Shown here piece after piece: positions 1-8,386 of a DNA stretch of 64,000 bases. Each line of letters opens with the position of its first letter. The stretch's first letter is position 1. The notes beneath the pieces are model-generated. The model was not told the origin of the DNA and searched no databases. It saw only the letters and a program-made list of their open reading frames with translations. A program made the position numbers and the translations under genes. Origin of the DNA: Chitinophaga eiseniae (lineage in GTDB: Bacteria > Bacteroidota > Bacteroidia > Chitinophagales > Chitinophagaceae); assembly GCF_012641265.1 (NCBI RefSeq), contig NZ_JABAHZ010000004.1:62001-126000 (forward strand), written 5' to 3'.

Positions 1-1
1 C

Positions 2-172
2 CTGCTACACCGGGAAAAAGGATTGTCTTACCGGGAAATATCTTTTCGTATGTCCATCTCTGTTAGTATGGTGGAAAAACATATGAGTAAAGCGATCCGT
101 TTACTGAAACGTGACCTGCTCACCAATCCCGAATTACTCCTGGTACTGGTGGCCGTAAATAAATTGTTGTAA
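2..172 (+). CDS. ECF sigma factor, C-terminal fragment (cut by window edge)
   Basis: Only the last 56 codons are in the window; the 5' part lies upstream. The visible part is a sigma region 4 helix-turn-helix: GLSYREIS, then MSISVSMVEKHMSKAI, then a basic end (RLLKRDL), which is the -35 recognition helix and C-terminal helix of Bacteroidota ECF sigma-70 factors. The family directs RNA polymerase to a small regulon, usually under control of a FecR anti-sigma factor. The next gene downstream (an alpha/beta hydrolase) is not a FecR, so any partner must lie upstream or elsewhere. The assignment rests on the C-terminal domain alone. Confidence 0.75.
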   Translation: MLHREKGLSYREISFRMSISVSMVEKHMSKAIRLLKRDLLTNPELLLVLVAVNKLL

Positions 173-236
173 CTGCATGCCGGGTCAGGAAATTGCTGTA
201 TTTTAATAGCCGGTTTATTGTTTCAACCTGATCTAT

Positions 237-1154
237 ATGAAAATACCTGTGTTGTTAACCATGCTGCTGGCCTTTATTGTAACAGGCCATGCACAGCAAC
301 TGGACTCTCTCAAATACCCGAATGGTTATCTTTACTTTCATACTTATGGCGCCGGATCGCCGGTAATTGTTTTATCTGGCGGCCCCGGCAACTCCTGCCT
401 GCAGCAGGAAGAAGTAGCTATAGAACTCGGCAGGAAATACCGCGCCATTTTGCCGGAACAACGTGGCACCGGTTTATCGATTCCCGTACCATTTGATAGT
501 ACCACCATTACCCTGCAATCGGCGGTGGAAGATCTCTACCGGTTGTTACAACATCTTCATCTTAAACAGGCTATTTTTTACGGTCATTCCTGGGGTGCTA
601 TGCTGGCCATGAGCTTTGCCGCACGGTACCCCGATGAGGTACGGGCACTGGTACTGGTAGATCCCGGCTATTACAAATTTTCGGCCGACCTGCTCACCAC
701 GCATGTCAATAACCTGCGTTCCCATTTAGGCGTAGCGGATGTGGCATTATGGGATTCACTGGGCAAAAAGATAGCAGCTGGCAAGGGAACAGCCGAAGAT
801 TCTGCCCGGTATAACCGGACCATCCGGCTTGGTTATATTTATAACAAATCGCTGATCGACAGCTTGATGGTGAAGATCTATGCGGCAAAGCCCAACGGGA
901 CGATGCAACAACTTATGGTCAGCGATCTGAACCGCGTACATTACGATCTCAGTAAAAATTTATTTCATTACAAAGGCCCGGTGAGTATTATTGCCGGCGC
1001 CCAGGATGCACTGGCGTTTTATACGTATGAACTGAAAGTGATCCGCCCTGCCATACAACTATACTGGATCCAGCAATCCGGCCATTTTCCGATGTTTGAG
1101 CAACCCACTGCGTTTAATAAGCAACTGTGGGCCGTAATGGCTGCCTGGCCATAA
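237..1154 (+). CDS. Secreted alpha/beta hydrolase, proline iminopeptidase-like
   Basis: A 305-residue alpha/beta-hydrolase fold enzyme. Residues 1-19 form a signal peptide ending near GHAQ, so it acts in the periplasm or outside. An oxyanion-type GGPGNS motif is at about 48-53 and EQRGTG at 74-79, both typical of the proline iminopeptidase (S33) group. The nucleophile elbow is GHSWG with Ser118. The likely acid is Asp257 (GAQDAL) and the base His283 (SGHFPMFEQ), giving a complete triad. The ATG lies 65 bases after the preceding sigma gene. The substrate cannot be told from sequence; an aminopeptidase or a general esterase is possible. Confidence 0.88.
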   Translation: MKIPVLLTMLLAFIVTGHAQQLDSLKYPNGYLYFHTYGAGSPVIVLSGGPGNSCLQQEEVAIELGRKYRAILPEQRGTGLSIPVPFDSTTITLQSAVEDLYRLLQHLHLKQAIFYGHSWGAMLAMSFAARYPDEVRALVLVDPGYYKFSADLLTTHVNNLRSHLGVADVALWDSLGKKIAAGKGTAEDSARYNRTIRLGYIYNKSLIDSLMVKIYAAKPNGTMQQLMVSDLNRVHYDLSKNLFHYKGPVSIIAGAQDALAFYTYELKVIRPAIQLYWIQQSGHFPMFEQPTAFNKQLWAVMAAWP

Positions 1155-1292
1155 ATGGAAAATTATCAGCGCTAAATTCGTATCTTCTGGCTCTATATCA
1201 TCCTGATATTAGCACAGTAGACCGGCATTGCTCAAAATACCCCGTATTAACACCAACATATATTGTAAAAAACGTTTCAAAACAATGCAACT

Positions 1293-1940
1293 ATGAAAGT
1301 AGGTATTATCGGATCCGGCGACGTGGGACAAACGCTGGCCACCGCATTTTTAGCTGAAGGACATGAGGTAATGCTGGGTACCCGTAACCCGGATAAAGAA
1401 GAAGTGAAGAGCTGGAAAAATAAAAATCCGGAAGGCCAAACCGGTACCTTCGAGGCTACTGCCCAATTCGGAGAAGTGCTGGTACTCAGCGTTGCCGGCA
1501 GCGCGGCGGAATCGGCCGTGCAACAGGCCGGCCTGTCCAACTTCGCCGGCAAAGTGGTGATCGACACTACCAATCCCATTGCAGCCGCACCACCTGAAAA
1601 CGGGGTGCTGAAATTTTTCACAGAGCAGAACAGTTCCCTGATGGAAAAAATTCAGGGTCTTATCCCCGAAGCCAGCGTGGTAAAGGCTTTTAATAGCGTA
1701 GGGAATGCGCTGATGTACAAACCGCAATTGCCGGGAGGAACGCCTACCATGTTTATTTGTGGCAATAATGCCGCTGCCAGGATAACGGTAACGGATATAC
1801 TGACGGCCTTTGGCTGGGAAACGGAAGATATGGGCACTGCGGTGGCCGCCCGCGCCATAGAACCGTTATGTATCCTGTGGTGTATACCGGGCTTTTTGCA
1901 GAATAGATGGAACCACGCCTTTAAACTGCTGAAGCCGTAG
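1293..1940 (+). CDS. NADPH-dependent F420 reductase-like oxidoreductase
   Basis: A 215-residue soluble protein with an N-terminal Rossmann fold: GIIGSGDVG at residues 3-11 matches GxGxxG dinucleotide binding, followed by a TRNP motif after the second strand, which favours NADP(H). The phrases DTTNPI (about 91-96) and VVKAFN (about 128-133) are typical of the F420H2:NADP oxidoreductase / NAD-binding_10-like group. Members in F420-lacking bacteria are annotated as NADP oxidoreductases of unknown substrate, and nothing here suggests F420 synthesis. It stands alone and is convergent with the helicase gene, leaving only 11 bases between stops. Confidence 0.82.
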   Translation: MKVGIIGSGDVGQTLATAFLAEGHEVMLGTRNPDKEEVKSWKNKNPEGQTGTFEATAQFGEVLVLSVAGSAAESAVQQAGLSNFAGKVVIDTTNPIAAAPPENGVLKFFTEQNSSLMEKIQGLIPEASVVKAFNSVGNALMYKPQLPGGTPTMFICGNNAAARITVTDILTAFGWETEDMGTAVAARAIEPLCILWCIPGFLQNRWNHAFKLLKP

Positions 1941-1951
1941 CAACCACCAGG

Positions 1952-3859
1952 CTAGATATCCATAAACTCCCAGGCACTCTGGTAAGCGTTTTTACTTTCT
2001 GCATAGCTGATAAAGCTGGCATAAAATCCAAACCCCGACAGGGTGCCGCTATCACCTATTACCACCAGCTTCTTACGGGCACGCGTCATAGCGACGTTCA
2101 TGCGGCGGGTATCCGACAAAAAGCCGATGTTGTTTTCCGTATTGCTCCTGGTCATACTGATATATACAATATCCCGCTCCTGTCCCTGGAAGCTATCGAT
2201 GGTATTCACGGATATTTTATCAGCATAAGGTTGCAGCCCCGGTGAGTGCTGCAGCTGTTCTTTTAGTAACTGTATTTGTTGTTTATAGGGAGAAATAACT
2301 GCCACCGTAGGAAAATCTTTCGGCTGGTAATACACGCCCAATGAGGCTACCAGCTGGGTGAGATGTTTAAACAGGAACACAGCTTCTTCCGGGTTGGTAG
2401 TACTGGTGCCTTCCAGCTTTTCATCAAAGCCGCAACCGGCGGTATCTACAAACGACAGCGGACTGTCTTCCGAAAACAGGAGATGACCGGCCACGGAAGC
2501 ATGTGCTTTCAGTTTGTCTCCGTAGAAAATACGGGAAGAATATCCCATAATGGTTTCGTGCATGCGATACTGCTCCTCCAGCAGGGTAACGCTTTCGGGG
2601 TATAACGCCGTACACTTTTCCAGCAGGGTGGTACTTAGCCCTTTCCGCGCAGCTTCGTCCGACTTAACCGTGGGTGACAGCTGGCAATGGTCGCCTGCCA
2701 GCACTACTTTCTGTGCTTTCAGGATGGGGATCCAGCAGGCTGGTTCCAGCGCTTGTCCCGCTTCGTCGATTACAACGGTATGATAGCGCTGATGCTTTAC
2801 AGTATAGTGGTTGGCTCCCACCAGGGTAGCGGTGATGACCTGCGCTTTGGCAATGAGGTCGTCGATGATATATTGTTCGGTATTACCGACTTCCTTCATA
2901 ATTTTGCGGGCTTCGTCGAACAGGGCTTTGCGTTGTTCCCTTTCCGCCTTTCCGAAGTTGCGCTTGTATTTGTGGGCCATGTCCCTGAATTCGTTGGCCT
3001 GTTTTTTCAAACGCTTAATTTCCTTCACACTGGGGTGCTCCGATACTTTGCTGTCGAGCGTGAGCGACATGAGTCGCTCGGATACCCGGGCAGGGTTGCC
3101 TACCCGTAATACATGGAGTCCTTCATCCGACAGCTTTTCGCTGAGCAGGTCTACGGCCGTGTTGCTGGGGGCTACCACCAGTATCTGCTGGCCATCCTGG
3201 CGGATAAGCGCCTTAATGGCCTGTACCAGCGTAGTAGTTTTACCGGTGCCGGGAGGGCCATGTACGATCGCCAGGTCATTGGCAGTCAATATTTTTTGAA
3301 CGGCTGCCTGTTGGGAGGCATTCAATGCAGGATGGGTATAGGTTGGCAGGTCGGTATGAAAAGCGGGCGACATTTCCCCTGTGAGGATTTTTACCAGGTG
3401 TGCGCTGGGGTCCTTGTCCGGCAGGGCATCCGCCTGTTTAAGGGCCGCCTGCATTTCGTCGTAACTGTTATCATCAAACAGCAGGTCTATGCCCAGTTTC
3501 CCGTCGTTGGCCCAATCGGGCAGCTCATCGGTGCGTAGGGTGATTTTCAGGCGGTTGCCGCTCTGGTAAGAGATGGTACCGTCTAAATGGTCGTCCTTGC
3601 GGTTATGATTGGAAAACAGCACGGCAGATGCGCCAAAACGGAGCTGATGCGGAATGTCCTGGTGGGTGGTACGCTCTATTTCAACGGTAAGATAGTCTCC
3701 CCGGCTCATTTCAGACCCCCTGATGGCAATAGGATACCAGCTTAGCCCATTTGCCCTGCGTTCGGCTACAGACGTGCTTTCGGTCATTTGCTGATAAGAT
3801 TTCCGGTCTTCTTCCCGCTCTGTTTTGAGCAAATCAAGCTGCTTTTTGAAATAATCCAT
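1952..3859 (-). CDS. SF1 DNA/RNA helicase, IGHMBP2/DNA2-NAM7 family
   Basis: A superfamily 1B helicase of 635 residues. The start is the ATG at 3859 (MDYFKKQL), because the in-frame extension upstream looks unlike coding sequence for this family. The N-terminal third is the beta-rich domain seen before the motor in IGHMBP2-like proteins. Walker A GPPGTGKTT is at about 201-209, Walker B is DEAGQA near 365, the Q-box LEEQYRMH lies about 80 residues later, and SFQGQERDIV plus MNVAMTRARKKL are motifs V and VI near the C terminus. The family unwinds nucleic acid 5' to 3' using ATP. Its bacterial role is uncertain. It stands as a single gene. Confidence 0.9.
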   Translation of the reverse strand: MDYFKKQLDLLKTEREEDRKSYQQMTESTSVAERRANGLSWYPIAIRGSEMSRGDYLTVEIERTTHQDIPHQLRFGASAVLFSNHNRKDDHLDGTISYQSGNRLKITLRTDELPDWANDGKLGIDLLFDDNSYDEMQAALKQADALPDKDPSAHLVKILTGEMSPAFHTDLPTYTHPALNASQQAAVQKILTANDLAIVHGPPGTGKTTTLVQAIKALIRQDGQQILVVAPSNTAVDLLSEKLSDEGLHVLRVGNPARVSERLMSLTLDSKVSEHPSVKEIKRLKKQANEFRDMAHKYKRNFGKAEREQRKALFDEARKIMKEVGNTEQYIIDDLIAKAQVITATLVGANHYTVKHQRYHTVVIDEAGQALEPACWIPILKAQKVVLAGDHCQLSPTVKSDEAARKGLSTTLLEKCTALYPESVTLLEEQYRMHETIMGYSSRIFYGDKLKAHASVAGHLLFSEDSPLSFVDTAGCGFDEKLEGTSTTNPEEAVFLFKHLTQLVASLGVYYQPKDFPTVAVISPYKQQIQLLKEQLQHSPGLQPYADKISVNTIDSFQGQERDIVYISMTRSNTENNIGFLSDTRRMNVAMTRARKKLVVIGDSGTLSGFGFYASFISYAESKNAYQSAWEFMDI

Positions 3860-3944
3860 GGCGCAAAGGTAAGATGTTCTGGTTTGTCGCAATAGACCAT
3901 CAAGAATGTCGGATTCCCCCAGCAGGAATCCTGTGGAATCGATC

Positions 3945-3952
3945 TAAGTTTG
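3945..3952 (+). promoter_or_regulatory. Candidate -7 box (TAnnTTTG)
   Basis: TAAGTTTG matches the Bacteroidota -7 consensus and lies about 50 bases before the DoxX-like ATG. No TTG-type -33 element is visible at the usual distance, so this is a weak prediction. Confidence 0.3.
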
Positions 3953-3995
3953 TATCGTCAATCACACACAAGAAAACAAACAAAAATTTAAATGT

Positions 3996-4403
3996 ATGGA
4001 AACTCAAACATTGTATATGAACACCAAGAACCCTTCTAAAAGCGCCAATATTACCGGCTGGGTCATCACCATCCTTTGCGTATTGTTTCTACTGGTAGAT
4101 GCAGTGATGAAAGTAGTTAAAGCCGCAGCTTCTGTACAAGGCAGCGCACAGCTGGGCTGGCCGGAAACCCAGGTACAGGGTATTGGCATCGTACTGCTGC
4201 TGGCTACTATCCTCTACGCCATTCCCCGTACAGCCGTATTGGGAGCTGTTTTTGTAAGCTGTTACCTCGGTGGGGCCGTGGCCGTTATGAGCCGGTTAAA
4301 CGCACCTTATTATTTCCCTATTGTTTTCGGTATACTGATCTGGGTGAGCCTGTTCCTGCGTATTCCTGCCCTGCGTACGCTTTTTCCAGTGCAGAAAGCA
4401 TAA
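3996..4403 (+). CDS. DoxX-like small membrane protein
   Basis: A 135-residue protein with four hydrophobic segments (about residues 21-40, 65-83, 86-104 and 108-125) and no catalytic motif. Spacing, length and the C-terminal RIPALRTLFP are those of the DoxX_2-like family of four-helix inner membrane proteins, which are often small stress-linked or quinone-related proteins of unclear function. The ATG at 3996 is used; a second in-frame ATG at 4017 (MNTKNPSK) fits the family nearly as well. The stop codon overlaps the first arm of the long palindrome that follows. Confidence 0.75.
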   Translation: METQTLYMNTKNPSKSANITGWVITILCVLFLLVDAVMKVVKAAASVQGSAQLGWPETQVQGIGIVLLLATILYAIPRTAVLGAVFVSCYLGGAVAVMSRLNAPYYFPIVFGILIWVSLFLRIPALRTLFPVQKA

Positions 4404-4495
4404 AGCAGAAAGCAAAAAGCTATTGAGGCGAATGACCAGAGCGAGTAAATATTCGCTTAAATCATTCGCCTCAATAGCTTTTTGCTTTCCGCTTT
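4402..4495. repeat. Long intergenic palindrome, 34-bp arms
   Basis: Arms 4402-4435 and 4462-4495 are reverse complements with a single mismatch, separated by a 26-base loop that itself can pair (AGCGA with TCGCT). The first arm begins inside the stop codon of the DoxX-like gene, and the second is followed by T-rich sequence. It can act as an intrinsic terminator, but the stem is far longer than termination needs, so a mobile palindromic repeat is a fair alternative. Confidence 0.8.
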
Positions 4496-4611
4496 TTCCA
4501 TTATTTTTGCAATAATCCTATGAGTCGAAATACGTAACGCATTACGAACAATACGCCTTTGCCAGTCTTTCGACACGCATAAACCATGTTCATTCAAAAA
4601 TTGTCAACCCT

Positions 4612-5010
4612 ATGAATCACTACACAGCCGGAAACGGCGCTCAACAAATCAAGTTAGCTGTTGATATCTCTACCAATGGATTTGCCTGGACACGATGTTT
4701 TACCATTGCGCCAGACAATATCAAATTGCCCATACCGGATGCGGTATCGGATGCCTCCGGCGATATCAATACCATGGCGGTCGGCAGCGCCAAAAACCTG
4801 CAGGGTAGCTTCGTGCATATCGTTACCAAGGTTGAGTTGTTTTGGGATGATATCGATACCCGGAAAATTGAATTCGGGAAGATAGGCACCCACTATACAC
4901 TCGATGGCGGTACAGACGGGCGCAAAGAATTTACCACGCCGGATCAGACCCTCAACGCCAACGGCGATTTTACGACGATCTATATTTTGATGACTGTTAA
5001 ACTGGACTAA
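4612..5010 (+). CDS. Hypothetical protein, 132 residues
   Basis: I do not recognise this protein. It has no signal peptide or membrane segment and is predicted soluble and mostly beta-strand, with aromatic-rich stretches such as VELFWDDID and a C-terminal TTIYILMTVKLD. Gly/Asp/Thr-rich turns (LDGGTDGRKEF) suggest a compact sandwich fold. The stop at 5010 is two bases from the ATG of the next gene, so the two are almost certainly translated from one mRNA. The partner is an exported outer-membrane-type protein. Confidence 0.72.
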   Translation: MNHYTAGNGAQQIKLAVDISTNGFAWTRCFTIAPDNIKLPIPDAVSDASGDINTMAVGSAKNLQGSFVHIVTKVELFWDDIDTRKIEFGKIGTHYTLDGGTDGRKEFTTPDQTLNANGDFTTIYILMTVKLD

Positions 5011-5012
5011 TC

Positions 5013-6191
5013 ATGCCGCTATATAAATACCTACTGACAGGCCTGTTGATGATGGGGGCCAGTCAGCAGCTTTTTGCACAGGAAACCACCGCAGATAAAC
5101 TCAGCATACCCCAAACCAGCGCTTTTAAGCTGGTAGATGTATCGCCTACCCTGATTGAATCTCCTGCTACGCCTAAGGCTTTCGGGATATCAGTATTACA
5201 GAGTTTTGCGGGGGATGGATGGCCGCAGAATTACACAGCCCAATTTACACCGTACTGGTGGGCACTCCCCAAAAAGCGGGATGTCTTCCGGTTTATAGGC
5301 GTAAAGAGAGATACCAGTCGCCCTGCCGCCGCCTGGAAAATGCAACCTTTTTCTGCCCTGCAATTCACCAATATTTCGGTAGCCTTTATCAGGAAAGATA
5401 TGATCCCGGATACTTCCGGGCTGTCACAGAAAGTGTTTTCTATTGGCTTTCATTCTACCCTGGTACGGGCTTACCGCAGCAGTTACGCTACCCGCCTGCA
5501 TGCCCTGGTAGATACGCTTACACAAAAGCAGCAAGCCGACATACTGGATGCCGTGAGCTCCGATCCGGCCTATGATGCCGCGGTTACCAGCGGCGATACA
5601 GCTACGATTGCCCGCATTCTCCGCCAGTATACCACCCGCAAAAATGAAGCGCTGACCGCCCTGATGACCCGGGTGAAAAACCAGCTGACAGAAAAACCGC
5701 TTTTTCAATGGGATATTGCCGGCGCCTATGCTACCTACGGCATCGCAGATACTACCTGGAAAACAGGAAGGGTAGGGGTTTGGACTACTTTGTCGCTCAA
5801 TACCCCGCTCAATTTTGATGCAGCGGTACCTAATACCAATTACCTCAGCATAGCCGCCTATGGCCGGTATATGTATGATGCTTATGCGCTGGAGAAAGGT
5901 ATGGTGACGGGCTCCAACAGCTTCGACCTGGGCGGACGCCTGTCGTTTGAATTTGATCCCGTAAGTTTCGGCGTGGAAGCCGTTTACCGCAGGTACGCAG
6001 TGGATGAACACCTGAAATCGCAGCGGGTGGTGGGTTACGCCAACTACCGGATCGCAAAGAATATCTATATCAATGGCGCCTTTGGCAATGACTTCGGATT
6101 GGATAAATCCCGCATTCTCGCCATCTTCGGTATCACCCTGGGGTTTGGTAACGAAAAGCTGGACCTGGGCCAGCTGCCACCATTACCCTGA
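5013..6191 (+). CDS. Predicted outer-membrane beta-barrel protein, unknown role
   Basis: A 392-residue exported protein with a cleavable signal (residues 1-22, ending LFAQE). The second half alternates polar and aromatic residues in strands such as SFDLGGRLSFEFD, FGVEAVYRRYAV and GYANYRIAKNIYI, with a terminal strand LAIFGITLGFG, as in outer-membrane barrels. The region at about 165-220 is helical (DTLTQKQQADIL and the stretch following) and may be a periplasmic or plug segment. No named family is evident. It is coupled two bases downstream of the 132-residue gene, and a hairpin follows the stop. Confidence 0.78.
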   Translation: MPLYKYLLTGLLMMGASQQLFAQETTADKLSIPQTSAFKLVDVSPTLIESPATPKAFGISVLQSFAGDGWPQNYTAQFTPYWWALPKKRDVFRFIGVKRDTSRPAAAWKMQPFSALQFTNISVAFIRKDMIPDTSGLSQKVFSIGFHSTLVRAYRSSYATRLHALVDTLTQKQQADILDAVSSDPAYDAAVTSGDTATIARILRQYTTRKNEALTALMTRVKNQLTEKPLFQWDIAGAYATYGIADTTWKTGRVGVWTTLSLNTPLNFDAAVPNTNYLSIAAYGRYMYDAYALEKGMVTGSNSFDLGGRLSFEFDPVSFGVEAVYRRYAVDEHLKSQRVVGYANYRIAKNIYINGAFGNDFGLDKSRILAIFGITLGFGNEKLDLGQLPPLP

Positions 6192-6203
6192 GTATGACCA
6201 ACA

Positions 6204-6244
6204 TACACTACCTGCTGTGGCGGGTGTTCACAGCAGGTAGTGTA
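6204..6244. terminator. Hairpin between convergent genes
   Basis: A 16-bp perfect stem (6204-6219 with 6229-6244) and a 9-base loop lie between the stops of the barrel gene and the DoxX gene on the other strand. No strong U-tract follows on either strand, so it may act as a 3'-end stabiliser as much as a terminator. Confidence 0.6.
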
Positions 6245-6250
6245 CACTGC

Positions 6251-6646
6251 TTAGGCCAGCGCCGCATAGCGCCTGCCCTCCGGCCGTAATGCCCAGGATA
6301 TTACGGCAAATGCCAGGAATAACAACGGGCCTATCAGCTTTACAGCACTATCGCCTACCGCCAGGTGGGAAAATGCCGCCCCGCTCAAATCAAATACTGC
6401 CCCTGCATAGGCCCATTCCTTTAATCGTGGCTGCCCCGGTACCGCAATGGCAATTGCCCCCAATATTTTCCATATACCCAGGATTACAGAGAAATAAACG
6501 GGATATCCCAGGTGCGTCATTCCCGCTATGACCGCCGGTAGCCGGAGTACATCGCCTACCCCGCCGGACCCCAGCTGGAAAATAACAAGTGCAGTAGCTA
6601 TCCAATAAATAATGATACGGGTCTGGTGTTTTTTTTGTTCTTTCAT
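6251..6646 (-). CDS. DoxX-like family membrane protein
   Basis: A protein of 131 residues from the ATG at 6646 (MKEQKK); the longer frame would need a GTG start and adds 11 residues unlike the family. Four hydrophobic segments are present, starting with IIIYWIATALVIFQLGSG and ending with LIGPLLFLAFAVISWAL. The pattern TRIIIYWIATAL, then GYPVYFSVILGIWKILGAIAI, is characteristic of the DoxX_2 family. It is the last gene of the run decarboxylase, DGPF protein, sigma factor, DoxX on the minus strand, 62 bases after the sigma gene, and is probably a target or passenger of that regulon. Confidence 0.83.
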   Translation of the reverse strand: MKEQKKHQTRIIIYWIATALVIFQLGSGGVGDVLRLPAVIAGMTHLGYPVYFSVILGIWKILGAIAIAVPGQPRLKEWAYAGAVFDLSGAAFSHLAVGDSAVKLIGPLLFLAFAVISWALRPEGRRYAALA

Positions 6647-6708
6647 AACAGTTGTTTCTTGAATAAGAACTGACACCACCGGAATTGGACAGGTTAAACA
6701 ACATTTTT

Positions 6709-7944
6709 TTATGTGAGCTGATTTATTTTCTCCCGGATACCTTGTTTTTCTACATCCGTTTTAGCCAAGTCGTACGCCTTTTGCAGGTGTGATAAGGCTT
6801 TGGCATTATCCACTTCTTTATACAGTTCGCCCAGCAACAAGAAATAAAAATGATTATCTGTTAGCTGTAATTTCTCTGCTTCAATTAAAGCCGCTTCCCG
6901 GCCATTGGCTTTATACAGGGCAAAGGTCCTGTTGAGCGCTACGCTGGGGGAATAGTTGATGAGTAATAACTGGTTATAGAGTTGAAGGATTTCTTCCCAT
7001 TTTTCGTGGCTGTCTTCTTTGATACAATGCCAGTAGGCAATGCGCGCTTCCAGGTGATAAGAGCTGATTTCCTGGCCCTGGGCAGACAAGCCCAGGAAAT
7101 GTTCTCCCTGGTGAATGAGTGCCTGGTCCCACAAGGCTTCGTCTTGCGCTTCATATAATACCATGGTATCATCGGGCGCCTGCCGGGCGCCGAACCGGGA
7201 GGCATGAAAACACATGAGGGCAATCAACGCATTGGTGGCAGGAAGATTGGTCGCCTCATATTCGGTGAGCATGAGTCCCAGCCGTAATGCTTCCACACAC
7301 AGGTCTTTCCGCAAGATCTGGTTCTGCGTCTGGGAGTAATACCCTTCGCTGAAAAGGAGGTAAATGATGTGTAATACGTTATCCAGCCGCTTCACAATTT
7401 CATGTTCAGGGGGCAGCTCCATCTTTATTTGTTCGGTGCGCAGTTTTTCCTTGGCCCGGAACAACCGCTTATTGATGGTTTCCTTATTGGAAAGAAATGC
7501 TTCGGCAATTTCTTCTATACCAAAACCGCAAAGGATGCGCAACGCTAACCCAATCTGCGCTTCGCTGGCAATGGCGGGGTTGCACACGGCAAACAACATT
7601 TGCAGCTGGCTGTCTTTAATCTGCTGAGGCGAAAATTCCAGCGCATCGCCTTCGGTACTTTTTTCGTTCCTGTAAGTAATTTCCGGTAACACCTTCTGCT
7701 CGTAGATTTTATTTCTCCGGAAGTGGTACAGCGTTTTTTGTTTAGCCACCATATACAACCAGGCAGTGGGATTGGCAGGCATCCCCTTTACCCCCCAGGT
7801 TTCTGTGGCCTGTAAAAAAGTTTCGCTAACAATATCCTCTGCCAGTTCTATATGTTGTAATCCATACAGGTGGCTGATAACAGCTACCATCTTGGCAAAT
7901 TCCTGTTGAAATAAATATTTGAGTGAAGCGGTTTCCTTTTCCAT
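6709..7944 (-). CDS. ECF42-type RNA polymerase sigma factor
   Basis: A 411-residue sigma factor, about twice the usual ECF length. Sigma regions 2 and 4 fill residues 1-180 (EDIVSETFLQATETW for region 2; FGIEEIAEAFLSNKETINKRL for region 4). The remaining 230 residues form a helical extension with TPR-like repeats near the end (AEKLQLTDNHFYFLLLGELY). This layout and the neighbouring DGPF-domain gene define group ECF42, in which the extension is needed for activity and no anti-sigma factor is known. The ATG at 7944 is chosen; a TTG four codons upstream lies in the hairpin loop region. A terminator-like hairpin sits just before the start. Confidence 0.9.
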   Translation of the reverse strand: MEKETASLKYLFQQEFAKMVAVISHLYGLQHIELAEDIVSETFLQATETWGVKGMPANPTAWLYMVAKQKTLYHFRRNKIYEQKVLPEITYRNEKSTEGDALEFSPQQIKDSQLQMLFAVCNPAIASEAQIGLALRILCGFGIEEIAEAFLSNKETINKRLFRAKEKLRTEQIKMELPPEHEIVKRLDNVLHIIYLLFSEGYYSQTQNQILRKDLCVEALRLGLMLTEYEATNLPATNALIALMCFHASRFGARQAPDDTMVLYEAQDEALWDQALIHQGEHFLGLSAQGQEISSYHLEARIAYWHCIKEDSHEKWEEILQLYNQLLLINYSPSVALNRTFALYKANGREAALIEAEKLQLTDNHFYFLLLGELYKEVDNAKALSHLQKAYDLAKTDVEKQGIREKINQLT

Positions 7945-7954
7945 ATGATATGGC

Positions 7955-7983
7955 AAAAACCACTCTCTGTGGGAGTGGTTTTT
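7955..7983 (-). terminator. Terminator-like hairpin just before the sigma start
   Basis: Arms 7955-7965 and 7973-7983 are exact complements with a 7-base loop, and on the minus strand the stem ends in a T-run. It lies between the DGPF gene stop (8003) and the sigma ATG (7944), so it should end DGPF transcripts or act as an attenuator of the sigma gene. Confidence 0.7.
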
Positions 7984-8002
7984 TGTGAACAGATAGGTTG
8001 AT

Positions 8003-8341
8003 TTATTGCATGATAGCCCTGATTTCTACACTACCGTTGGCATCCAGTGCGGGACAGCCATGCGCCAGCGTGGTAGCTTCTTCCAGGGTGTCGGCTTTTA
8101 CAATCATAAAGCTACCCAGGCGTTCCCTGATTTCTACAAAGGGCCCATCGGTGATCACGCCACCGGCCTTCAATACCTTACCATCGGTTTCCAGCCGGCG
8201 TCCGGTGGCGCCCAGTTTGCCCTGGGCGGCAATACCGCCTACCCAGTCGGCCCATTTTTTTCCAATAGCTTGCATCTCTTCTGGAGTAGCCTGACTGTAA
8301 TCATAACTGGGCTGGCGGAATATTAACATGAACTCTTTCAT
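8003..8341 (-). CDS. YCII/DGPF-domain protein
   Basis: A 112-residue single-domain protein of the YCII-related (DGPF) family. The signature D65-G66-P67-F68 lies in GVITDGPFVEIRE, followed by LGSFMIVKADTLEEATTLA, the usual second half of the ferredoxin-like fold. Length and start (MKEFMLIFR) match the family. DGPF proteins are typical genomic partners and proposed targets of ECF42 sigma factors. Their biochemical activity is not established, although related YCII proteins suggest a small-molecule enzyme. It is encoded between the decarboxylase-like gene and the sigma gene. Confidence 0.9.
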   Translation of the reverse strand: MKEFMLIFRQPSYDYSQATPEEMQAIGKKWADWVGGIAAQGKLGATGRRLETDGKVLKAGGVITDGPFVEIRERLGSFMIVKADTLEEATTLAHGCPALDANGSVEIRAIMQ

Positions 8342-8386
8342 GACGTATTATTAGTTTAAATAGTGAATGAATGTACGATTAAATTA

